From JALOPX01 sp041309605 (GTDB lineage Bacteria; Krumholzibacteriota; Krumholzibacteriia; Krumholzibacteriales; Krumholzibacteriaceae), in assembly GCA_041309605.1 (NCBI GenBank), contig JBFYZH010000115.1, positions 1-64,000 on the forward strand: a DNA stretch of 64,000 nt, written 5' to 3'. Each line of letters starts with the position of its first letter. The first letter of the stretch is position 1. The notes beneath the pieces are model-generated. The model did no database searches, was not told the DNA's origin, and was given only the letters and a program-made list of their open reading frames with translations. A program made the translations under genes and the position numbers. Positions 43,226 to 50,546 of this stretch are shown piece by piece.

Positions 43226-45034
43226 ATGAGAAAGTTTTCGATCCTTGTGGCCCTTGCCACGTTTTTCGTCGCGGTCCCTCGGCTTCCCGATGCACGTACG
43301 ATCGACGTGCTGATGATCGTACCTCAGGATTATGGGGCGAATTTCCATTTATATTTGGATGATCTGTCGGCGAGAGGCTGGAATGTGACTACGGCGGGGA
43401 CTTCGAGATCGCTCCGGCCCTGTCCGACCTTCGGCGATCCGGTAGCCGGGTGCCGGGAAATGGAGGTCGATCTTCTCATCGACGAGATAACGGATATATC
43501 CGGGTATGACTGCGTGGCCGTGATGTCATCCTCGGCCTGGGTCGACAATCCTTACGGCGATCTTCTGGCGAGCGGGAAACTCCCCGCCCTGCTGAAAGAA
43601 GCGGACAGACGGGGGAAGATTATATGGGGGCAGTGCGGGGCGGTGAGGGTTCTGGCGGCGGCGGGAGTGATAAAGGGCCGAAGGGTCGTCGGGCATCCCA
43701 AGTTCAAGGATGAATACACGGCGGCGGGGGCGGAATTCCTGGGAAACAACCATCCGCCGGTGATCGACGGCAATATCGTTACGGGGGTCAGGGGACAGTA
43801 CTATCACTTCCAGAATTCCAACGCGGTGATAACGGCCGTGGAACGGATGTTCCCGAAGGGCGATCCTGAAAGCGCCGATAACAATTCCGGCCGGATCGAC
43901 GAGAGTGTTCTGAACATAAGCGGCGCCGTCTGGGCGAGGGCTTTCGGCGGCCGGGGATCCGAAGGGGCCGGGGCGGTCGCGCCTGCCGGGGACGGCGGAT
44001 TTATTATCGCCGGATATACCGATTCATGGGGAAACGGTTTTTCGGACCTGCTTCTTATCAGGACCGGGCCGGACGGAAAAAGGAAATGGGCGAAGACCTT
44101 CGGAGGGGCCGGCTGGGAATATGGAAACGCGGTTTGCGCGGCGTCTGACGGCGGGTATATCGTCGCAGGGAGCAGTTCTTCCTGGGGCAAAGGGTCGAGG
44201 GACGTTTTCGTTCTTCGCACGGATTCCGATGGAAAGGCCCTCTGGTCCAGGACCCTCGGCGGTCCAGGGGCGGATGTGGCGGCGGCGGTATGCGAAACGG
44301 GAAACGGCGGGATACTGGTCTGTGGATATACCGACTCTTACGGCAGGGGCGAGGAAGATGTTTACCTCGCCGGAATGGATGGCGGCGGAAAGGTTCTCTG
44401 GACCAGGACGTTCGGATATGAACGCTACGAGATGGGAAGTTCGGTCTTCGAAACGGACGGCGGCGATATTGTCGTGACAGGGTCGTCCGGTTCGCCGGAA
44501 TTGAGCGGGGACAACGCGGATTTCTACCTTGTCCGCACCGACGCCCTGGGCAATCCGAAGTGGGAGAGAGCCTACGGAAATTCGGTCTCGAAACATCCCT
44601 TCGATTTCGGCAGGCATGGAATAAGGACTCGCGACGGGGGCTGCCTGGTCGTCGGCGACAGCGACGTCAACGCGCCGCTTGACCTTTACGTCCTTAAAAC
44701 GGATTCCGCCGGAGAAAAGGAGTGGTTGAAGAATTACGGCGGCAGGTTCTACGAATACGCCTGCGCGGCGTATGAATCCGGGGACAACGAATTTCTGGTC
44801 TGTGGAACGAAGATAAATTCCGATTCGGGCGACAGGGATATCTACATGGATATCATCGCCCCGGACGGAAGCGGGTTATCGATGATGGATTTCAGGATGG
44901 ATGGCGGCGACCGGGCCGGGGGCATCTGCCCCTCCGGCGACGGAGGTTGTGTGATCGTCGGGCAAACGGAATCCGGGAGAGCCGGCGGGTACGATCTTCT
45001 CATAATGAAAGTCGCCGGGCGGATGGCGCGGTGA
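43226..45034 (+). CDS. Secreted DJ-1/PfpI-like domain fused to propeller repeats
   Basis: The ATG at 43226 follows AAAGGAG by 5 nt (a GTG at 43223 is possible). A signal peptide (ILVALATFFVAVPRLPDA) precedes a class I glutamine amidotransferase-like/DJ-1/PfpI domain (about 25-215): DVLMIVPQDYGANF, then the nucleophile elbow WGQCGAVRVLAAAG (C137) and GGNNHPPVIDG-type loops. The remaining 380 residues are seven or so repeats of about 50 residues (TFGGAGWEYGNAVCAASDGG, YIVAGSSSSWGKGSRDVFVL, RTDSDGKALW), a bacterial propeller repeat. This fusion is unusual: most DJ-1/PfpI proteins are single-domain and cytoplasmic. The enzyme role (protease, deglycase or inactive) is unknown. No sorting tail is present. 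Confidence 0.8.
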   Translation: MRKFSILVALATFFVAVPRLPDARTIDVLMIVPQDYGANFHLYLDDLSARGWNVTTAGTSRSLRPCPTFGDPVAGCREMEVDLLIDEITDISGYDCVAVMSSSAWVDNPYGDLLASGKLPALLKEADRRGKIIWGQCGAVRVLAAAGVIKGRRVVGHPKFKDEYTAAGAEFLGNNHPPVIDGNIVTGVRGQYYHFQNSNAVITAVERMFPKGDPESADNNSGRIDESVLNISGAVWARAFGGRGSEGAGAVAPAGDGGFIIAGYTDSWGNGFSDLLLIRTGPDGKRKWAKTFGGAGWEYGNAVCAASDGGYIVAGSSSSWGKGSRDVFVLRTDSDGKALWSRTLGGPGADVAAAVCETGNGGILVCGYTDSYGRGEEDVYLAGMDGGGKVLWTRTFGYERYEMGSSVFETDGGDIVVTGSSGSPELSGDNADFYLVRTDALGNPKWERAYGNSVSKHPFDFGRHGIRTRDGGCLVVGDSDVNAPLDLYVLKTDSAGEKEWLKNYGGRFYEYACAAYESGDNEFLVCGTKINSDSGDRDIYMDIIAPDGSGLSMMDFRMDGGDRAGGICPSGDGGCVIVGQTESGRAGGYDLLIMKVAGRMAR

Positions 45035-45376
45035 AACGCTACTTTTTTCGAGAGTTCCGTTGCGGTTTTTCCTCCGAAACGCCCGTCAGCAAGCCCGAAA
45101 AAACCGCCGATTTCTTCAAGGAAAGCCACGGTTTTCATAACTTCCGAGGCGCCACGGAAATGGTCCGTTTTTCCACAAAGTGGCCCTCTATTCTACGCTG
45201 AAAACGGCATAATTACGGAAATAGTACAGCCGGGTCGAAAACTTTCGAAAAACCCGCCCGAGGGTCCTTTAAAAATATTTTTAAAAAGCTCAATTTTTCC
45301 CTTGATTTTCCGAAAGTTGAGTATAATAATTCCGTCCGACTAACCGGTCAGTTCTGACCGGTTAGTCAAAACGAGG
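45035..45376. other. AT-rich intergenic region upstream of the tetR gene
   Basis: These 342 bp hold no supported gene; a short frame ending near 45201 has no ribosome binding site. The left half is of normal composition. From 45230 on, the sequence is rich in A and T (CTTTAAAAATATTTTTAAAAAGC near 45270, itself nearly palindromic around ATAT) and leads into the promoter and operator at 45322-45367. Confidence 0.6.
45322..45367 (+). promoter_or_regulatory. Promoter -10 and perfect 30-bp operator of the tetR gene
   Basis: TATAAT (45322-45327) is followed 10 bp later by the perfect inverted repeat GACTAACCGGTCAG-TT-CTGACCGGTTAGTC (45338-45367). Its position, overlapping the expected transcription start and just before the tetR start codon (45377), is that of an autorepression operator for a TetR-family dimer pair. 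The -35 is poorly defined (TTGATT at 45302 is only 14 bp away). Confidence 0.8.
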
Positions 45377-46063
45377 ATGGAGAAAGAATTGGTTAAAGGA
45401 ACCAGAAAAAAAACCGTAAAGAAGAACAGGGCGGGATCGAAGTCCGAAGTGACCAGGCAGGTCCTGCTGGAAGCCGCCCAGGGAGTGTTCGCGGAGAAGG
45501 GTATGGATTCGTCCACAATCGACAATATTACCGAGAGAGCGGACGTCGGGAAAGGCACGTTCTATTACCACTTCGAGAACAAGAACGAGATCATACTCGA
45601 ACTTCTCGGCAGAATAATGGAGGAACTTACGGAAGCCATAGACGCCAAGTGCCGGGACCTCGAGGATCTCGAGGAACTCATCGACGCGCTGATAAAGGCT
45701 CACCTGGAGTTCTTCGCCACGAGGATGGATGATTTCATCCTCTACTTCCAGGGAAGGGCGGACCTGACGATAAAGGAAGGATACGAAGGCATAGATGAAC
45801 CGATACTTGCATATCTTGACCATATCGCGGACCTGTTGGACGACGTGATCATGTATCGTCTCAAGAGGAATACATTAATAAGGATAGCGTGGGCCGTGGC
45901 GGGATTCGTCTCGGGATATTTTTCCTTCGCGGTCATTTCGTATGAGGAGGAAAAACTGGATGAAACTCTCGAGCCCGTGCGCAAAGCGCTTGTTGTAGGT
46001 CTTTCACGCTTTATAAAGGAGGCAATACCGAAGATAGCCGAATCACAGCAATCATTATTGTAA
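45377..46063 (+). CDS. TetR-family transcriptional regulator
   Basis: The 228-residue protein has a basic N-terminal extension (TRKKTVKKNRAGSK) and a canonical TetR DNA-binding domain (about 24-75): LLEAAQGVFAEKGMDSSTID, then NITERADVGKGTFYYHFENK. The C-terminal domain is helical and should bind a ligand. The start is not strongly supported by a ribosome binding site: GAGG directly precedes the ATG, and a TTG at 45389 lies behind GGAGAAAG. The perfect palindrome just upstream is its likely operator. It is followed after 79 bp by the decarboxylase operon, so it may control that operon as well. Confidence 0.92.
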   Translation: MEKELVKGTRKKTVKKNRAGSKSEVTRQVLLEAAQGVFAEKGMDSSTIDNITERADVGKGTFYYHFENKNEIILELLGRIMEELTEAIDAKCRDLEDLEELIDALIKAHLEFFATRMDDFILYFQGRADLTIKEGYEGIDEPILAYLDHIADLLDDVIMYRLKRNTLIRIAWAVAGFVSGYFSFAVISYEEEKLDETLEPVRKALVVGLSRFIKEAIPKIAESQQSLL

Positions 46064-46142
46064 TGTCGAGATATAACCGGTTCCCGTCCCATGGACGTGG
46101 ACAAAACCCGACTGGTCCTTAAACAGACAGGAGTCTCATTAA

Positions 46143-46568
46143 ATGCCAGAAGAAAGCACGCTCGTAGCTGAGAAGCCCGCCTCCGGAAGAAATTTTTTCA
46201 TGGAGGCGGTCGAGCAGAACGTTTGGGGCATTGCCTCAAGTATCGATATTTACGATTGCGATCCGGAAACCATCCGGGACGCGGAAAAAATAAAACAGTT
46301 CGTTCTCGAACTTTGCGAACTGATCGAGATGAGACGTTTCGGAGAGACGGTGGTAGTCCACTTCGGCGAGAACGAAAAGGTCGCCGGATATTCGATGATA
46401 CAGCTCATCGAAACGTCGCTCATATCGGCCCATTTCGCCAACCAGACGAATACGACCTACCTGGACGTATTCAGCTGCAAGCCTTACGACCCGCAGGTCG
46501 TCGTGGAATTTGCCCGGCGGTTCTTCGGGGGCGCATATTGCGCGACCAATGTTACGCTGAGGCGTTAG
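46143..46568 (+). CDS. SpeD-type (AdoMet decarboxylase-like) pyruvoyl enzyme
   Basis: AGGAG lies about 10 nt before the ATG. The 141-residue protein resembles bacterial class 1B S-adenosylmethionine decarboxylases (about 120-140 residues). The core GYSMIQLIETSLISAHFANQ leads into TTYLDVFSCKPYDP. Aligned without gaps to the Thermotoga enzyme, S92 falls on the pyruvoyl-forming Ser63, H97 on His68 and C112 on Cys83, with identical spacings. The residue before the scissile bond is Thr91 rather than Glu, and the usual His after the Ser is Leu. Self-cleavage between 91 and 92 to a pyruvoyl cofactor therefore seems possible, but the substrate may differ. Some SpeD homologues are known to decarboxylate ornithine or arginine. 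It leads a tight operon (4-bp gap to the next gene). Confidence 0.8.
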   Translation: MPEESTLVAEKPASGRNFFMEAVEQNVWGIASSIDIYDCDPETIRDAEKIKQFVLELCELIEMRRFGETVVVHFGENEKVAGYSMIQLIETSLISAHFANQTNTTYLDVFSCKPYDPQVVVEFARRFFGGAYCATNVTLRR

Positions 46569-46572
46569 CCGG

Positions 46573-47604
46573 ATGGTCCGCGCATATTCAGTGACCGATC
46601 AGGATGAGTGCCGGGCGCTCTGGGAGGAGAACATGCCCCGGCAATTCATTACTGACCTGTGGCCCGTGCGGGAATGTTTCCATGGCCGTTTCGGCCGCGA
46701 TCCCAATTTCATCGTGGCGGAGGAATCAGGGAAAGTCGTCGGCCTTATTCCGACAAGCTGGGTTCCCGAGAGTCGCTGTTACTGCTATTTCCCGGGCGAG
46801 ACATGGCACGGAAAAACCTGGCTCGAACAGAACCGGATCCTCGCGAGGGACGGAAATGTTCTGGGTGAGATGCTCCATTGCCTGGAAGGTTCGGGGGCGG
46901 ACTATCACCTGAGATACCTTCTGCCTTTCCGGCAGGGGATTTCCACGGCCGTTTCCGAACGGGAGAAACGCGAAAAAAAGGAATGCCTGCTCGATGAGAC
47001 AGGCTATCTTTTCCGCGGCGCATCTCACGGGCACGATTTCGACCGCTATTTCAGCAGTTTTTCCGGCAAGAGGGCCAAGAAGATAAGGCGGGAAATGGAG
47101 GCCCTGGAATCCAGGGATCTCGTCGCAAGACCCGGCGGACCGGATGATTTCGATACCCTTGTCGGCATGAACATCGACCGGTACGGGAATGATTCCTACT
47201 TCGCCGACGGGCGTTTCGCGGGCGGATTCCGCGACCTGATGCTCCTGCTTGCCGGCAGGGGATGGATGCGGATGACGGTAATCACGGTGGAGGGGCAGCC
47301 CGCCGCGGTCGATCTGGGATGCGTTTTCGACGGCTCTTATACCCTGCTCGCCGGCGGCACCGACGCCCGTTTTCCCGGGATAGCCAAATATATCAACCTC
47401 TATCATATACGCAGAGCCTGCGAGGAGAGATTCGAAACGGTCGATTTTCTGTGCGGGGAATTTGCATGGAAGGACACCTTCCATCTTTCGGCGCGCCCGC
47501 TTTTCAAGATTACGAATATGGACGAGACCCTTCTCGGCTCGTTCAGCGAAAGCGGTCTGCGGCAAGCCGGGGAAAACGATCCGGCGGAAACGGCCCGGGG
47601 TTGA
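46573..47604 (+). CDS. FemAB/GNAT_6-like acyl- or aminoacyltransferase
   Basis: The 343-residue protein has a double-GNAT-like layout of the BioF2/GNAT_6 (PF13480-type) group: an N-terminal GNAT half (EESGKVVGLIPTSWV, YYCYFPGETWHGK-like) and a C-terminal half with KRAKKIRREMEALESRDLV, NIDRYGNDSYFADGRF and GQPAAVDLGCVFDGSYTLLA, closing with IAKYINLYHIRRACE. Family members transfer acyl or aminoacyl groups to amines in cell-wall, exopolysaccharide or natural-product pathways. There is no signal peptide. Between the SpeD-like and ATP-grasp genes (4-bp gaps on both sides), it is probably the group-transfer step of the pathway. Confidence 0.8.
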   Translation: MVRAYSVTDQDECRALWEENMPRQFITDLWPVRECFHGRFGRDPNFIVAEESGKVVGLIPTSWVPESRCYCYFPGETWHGKTWLEQNRILARDGNVLGEMLHCLEGSGADYHLRYLLPFRQGISTAVSEREKREKKECLLDETGYLFRGASHGHDFDRYFSSFSGKRAKKIRREMEALESRDLVARPGGPDDFDTLVGMNIDRYGNDSYFADGRFAGGFRDLMLLLAGRGWMRMTVITVEGQPAAVDLGCVFDGSYTLLAGGTDARFPGIAKYINLYHIRRACEERFETVDFLCGEFAWKDTFHLSARPLFKITNMDETLLGSFSESGLRQAGENDPAETARG

Positions 47605-47608
47605 AATC

Positions 47609-48886
47609 ATGTCCGACAGGCGAGTGATGGTGGTCGGGACGACCGCCGACTACATAGAGATCATCTCGAATAGATATCCCGGCAGGTGTGTTTTCGTAAC
47701 CGATCCGGCGGAAAGGCGAAGGCATCCGGAAAACGCGCCGGAGCCGGCAGGCGAACTCCTGTGCGACCTGGAGGATGACGGCGCGGCCCGGCGCGCGCTG
47801 CCGGATCATCTCGCCGCGCATGACATCGAAGCGTCGGGGATCACCTCTTTCGATTGCGAATCGCTCATGCTCGCCGCGCTCCTCGCCCGGTCCCTCGATC
47901 TGAAGTTTCCGTCGCCGGAAAGCGTAGCCGTCTGCCGGTCGAAATACTCCACCAGGAAAAGATGGATGGACTCCGGGGTCCTGTGCCCGGAAACGGCGCT
48001 CGTTCGAACGATGGCGGAGGCGGCCGATTTCTTCGAGAGGACCGCCGCGCCGGTCGTGATGAAGCCTCTTTCGGGAAGCGGGAGCGAGCTTGTCACCCTC
48101 TGCCGGGACAGGTCGGAATGCGAGATCGCATTCGCCCTGATTTCGGAACGGATGGCGGGGCACAAGAACGCCAGGATGTATTCCTCCATCGGGCCCGGGG
48201 ACGGGAACGATCCGAGGACCGCGTTCGTCATCGAGGGCTATATCCAGGGAGTCGAGTTCAGTTGTGACTTCGCCATGGACGGACCGGACCTGGAGATCAT
48301 AAGGATAGCGAGGAAGATACCCGCCCCCGGCCAGCCCCTGGGCACGACGCTGGCCTATATCCTGCCGTCCGAGCTACCCGGCGGGCTGGATCGAAAGGCA
48401 CTGGCGGCCGTGCTTCTTAAGGCGGCGCGGGCCCTGGGCCTGGAGCGGACGATGGCGATGGTCGACATGATCGTTTCCGAAGACGGGATTTACCTGCTCG
48501 AGATGACTCCGAGGCCGGGGGGCGATTGCCTTCCCGACCTGATTATGGAGAGCAGCGGGTTCGACACCCTCGGCGCCGCCCTGGATTTCGCGGAGGGGAA
48601 AAGGTTGAATGTGCCGCCGGCCGGCGCCTGGCGCAGCCTCACCGGCCTGAGACTGATCGCTTCGCGGGAGGGGACGCTGAAAAGGCTCGATTGCGCCGGG
48701 ATCGCCTCCGACAGGCGGGTCCGTTCATGCCATCTCAAGCGCGCTCCGGGGGACAGGGTGGTCCTTCCGCCGCTCGATTACGATTCCCGCATCCTGGGGC
48801 ATGTGATATACGATACTGCGCGGGAGGAGCGCCGCGATCTCGATATGAAGGAGATCGGTTCCAAACTGGGCGTCGAGATCGTCTGA
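47609..48886 (+). CDS. ATP-grasp carboxylate-amine ligase
   Basis: The start is the ATG at 47609, 4 bp past the upstream stop; a longer open frame overlaps the previous gene and is not used. The 425-residue protein has an N-terminal Rossmann-like preATP domain (MVVGTTADYIEII). The ATP-grasp core follows: SKYSTRKRWMDSGVLCPETA, then VMKPLSGSGSELVTLC (the glycine-rich ATP loop), VIEGYIQGVEFSCDFAMDG and LLEMTPRPGGDCLPDL (metal-binding Glu and the Arg-Pro-Gly-Gly loop). The superfamily makes an amide or thioester through an acyl-phosphate. In this operon it could couple an amine from one of the two decarboxylases to a carboxylate. Confidence 0.88.
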   Translation: MSDRRVMVVGTTADYIEIISNRYPGRCVFVTDPAERRRHPENAPEPAGELLCDLEDDGAARRALPDHLAAHDIEASGITSFDCESLMLAALLARSLDLKFPSPESVAVCRSKYSTRKRWMDSGVLCPETALVRTMAEAADFFERTAAPVVMKPLSGSGSELVTLCRDRSECEIAFALISERMAGHKNARMYSSIGPGDGNDPRTAFVIEGYIQGVEFSCDFAMDGPDLEIIRIARKIPAPGQPLGTTLAYILPSELPGGLDRKALAAVLLKAARALGLERTMAMVDMIVSEDGIYLLEMTPRPGGDCLPDLIMESSGFDTLGAALDFAEGKRLNVPPAGAWRSLTGLRLIASREGTLKRLDCAGIASDRRVRSCHLKRAPGDRVVLPPLDYDSRILGHVIYDTAREERRDLDMKEIGSKLGVEIV

Positions 48887-48897
48887 CGGCGCTGCGG

Positions 48898-50205
48898 ATG
48901 GCGGTTCATATGGGAAAATCATCTTCAAATAATCCTCCGGCGGCCCCCCTTCTTCTGGGGAGGAAGGTTCTCGAGGATCATGTCTCGACGTTCATCGGGC
49001 GAAAGGAAACATTCCTCGCCCTGAGGGCCGGGAACGGGTCGCCCCTCTACATAATCGAAAAGGGCGTCCTTATCGGCAGGGCGGGCCGTTTCCGGGCCGC
49101 TTTTGAAAAGCATCTGCCCGGCTCGTCGTTCTACTACGCCATGAAGAGCAACAACCATCCGGTCGTCGCGGAAACGATTCTGGGCGCCGGATTCGGAATC
49201 GACGTGTCGAGCGGGCTGGAACTTCAGGCGGCGCTCGACCTTGACGCCCCGGACATAATTTTCAGCGGCCCGGGGAAAACTCCGGCCGAGCTCGGGCTGG
49301 CCGTCGCAAACGTCGGCCGCGTGACGGTCCTGGCGGACAGCTTCGATGAGATACGCCGTCTCGACGCGGCGGCGCGCGGGGAAGGCGTGGTGGCAAGGGC
49401 GGGCGTAAGGCTGACCTCCGGCGAGCATGGGTTGTGGAGGAAGTTCGGGATACCGCTGGAGGACCTGGGGCGTTTTTTCTCCTTGTCGGACGGACTGGAG
49501 AACGTTTGCCTGTGCGGCTTGCAGTTCCATTCGAGCTGGAACATGGACCCGGGCAAACAGACGGCCTTCATAGGCCGGGTGGGGGAGGCTCTTCGCGGCC
49601 TTCAGCAGAAGCACCTTCGACGGATCGAATTCATGGACATCGGCGGCGGGTACTGGCCGCCGCAGGGCGAATGGCTTCATCCGCCCGGGATAATGGACGG
49701 CCTGGAACCGGGGGAAAACCGGATGGGTCTCCACGAGGTTCCGGAGCACAGGTGGGTGGCCGCCTCGCCGATCGAGGAGTTCGCCGATTCGATAGGACGG
49801 GCCGTCCGGGAGAGGATATTCCCGTCGATCGATTGCAGGATATGCCTGGAACCGGGGCGGTGGATCTGCAACGACGCGATGCACATCCTGCTGACTGTAA
49901 TCGACCGCAAGGGCGAGGGCCTCGTCATCACCGATGCGGGGACGAACGCGATCGGATGGGAGAGGTTCGAGACGGATTATTTTCCGTTGATAAACTTGAG
50001 CCGGCCCTCCCTGACCGAGCGCGGATGCCTCGTGCTGGGATCCCTCTGCACGCCTCACGACGTATGGGGATTCAGTTATTTCGGGGAGGGGATCGGACCC
50101 GGCGACGTCCTTCTTCTGCCGTGTCAGGGCGCATACACATACAGCCTGCGCCAGCACTTCATAAAACCTTTGCCGGAGGTTGTTTTTATCGGAGAATCAA
50201 GGTAA
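48898..50205 (+). CDS. PLP-dependent decarboxylase, alanine-racemase fold (LysA/ODC-like)
   Basis: ATGs at 48898 and 48910 are both possible; I use the first. The protein (435 residues) shows fold-type III features: FYYAMKSNNHP (PLP Lys83), FGIDVSSGLELQAAL, an LQFHSSWN stretch in place of the usual H-x-G-S, DIGGGYWPP (glycine loop), EPGRWICNDA (E318-R321), then LCTPHDVWGFSYFG (C384, the active-site Cys-x4-Asp region) and GAYTYSLRQHF (Y413). These are the motifs of diaminopimelate/ornithine/carboxynorspermidine decarboxylases. The substrate is unknown. CTPHD differs from the CESGD of LysA, suggesting another amino acid. It is 11 bp from the ATP-grasp gene. Confidence 0.87.
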   Translation: MAVHMGKSSSNNPPAAPLLLGRKVLEDHVSTFIGRKETFLALRAGNGSPLYIIEKGVLIGRAGRFRAAFEKHLPGSSFYYAMKSNNHPVVAETILGAGFGIDVSSGLELQAALDLDAPDIIFSGPGKTPAELGLAVANVGRVTVLADSFDEIRRLDAAARGEGVVARAGVRLTSGEHGLWRKFGIPLEDLGRFFSLSDGLENVCLCGLQFHSSWNMDPGKQTAFIGRVGEALRGLQQKHLRRIEFMDIGGGYWPPQGEWLHPPGIMDGLEPGENRMGLHEVPEHRWVAASPIEEFADSIGRAVRERIFPSIDCRICLEPGRWICNDAMHILLTVIDRKGEGLVITDAGTNAIGWERFETDYFPLINLSRPSLTERGCLVLGSLCTPHDVWGFSYFGEGIGPGDVLLLPCQGAYTYSLRQHFIKPLPEVVFIGESR

Positions 50206-50281
50206 AATTATACATGGGTCGAATGGATCGGAGCATAGGGGGGGACAAGGGTAACCATTAAGGCAGGAGAGAAACCAGGAC

Positions 50282-50458
50282 ATGTCGAAATCCCTACCAA
50301 CCAAGTGTCCGAAATGCGGAAGCAGGAACATTCAATCGGCCGAATACGGGTCCAAGAAGAAGAGGGTCGTCGTTTATTGCGCCGACTGCGATTATGAATT
50401 CGAGATCAGGGGTGGTGTGAAGGAAACCGACAACCCCTCCCACAAATATGACCAATAA
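50282..50458 (+). CDS. Short zinc-ribbon protein
   Basis: This 58-residue protein (MSKSLPTKCPKCGSRNIQSA, then CADCDYEFEIRGG) has CPKC and CADC pairs about 20 residues apart, a compact zinc ribbon. AGGAGA lies 13 nt and AGGA 1 nt before the ATG, so the start is plausible though not ideal. It begins 76 bp after the PLP-decarboxylase stop, on the same strand, and could be the last gene of that operon. Its role is unknown: nucleic-acid binding, a metal chaperone or a carrier are all possible. Confidence 0.72.
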   Translation: MSKSLPTKCPKCGSRNIQSAEYGSKKKRVVVYCADCDYEFEIRGGVKETDNPSHKYDQ

Positions 50459-50546
50459 GGGCTGAAGCGATATTGACCGGTCGCTTCGGAGGAGTATTTC
50501 CCTGCCTTCACAATGAACCCGGGCGTGTTGATGGAATGGCTACGCC

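Noticed and set aside
45035..45201. A short open frame after the DJ-1/propeller gene.
   Set aside because: It has no ribosome binding site, odd composition, and runs over the preceding gene in its longer version.
48925..50157. A 410-residue minus-strand open frame.
   Set aside because: It is antisense to the PLP decarboxylase, whose motifs are complete.
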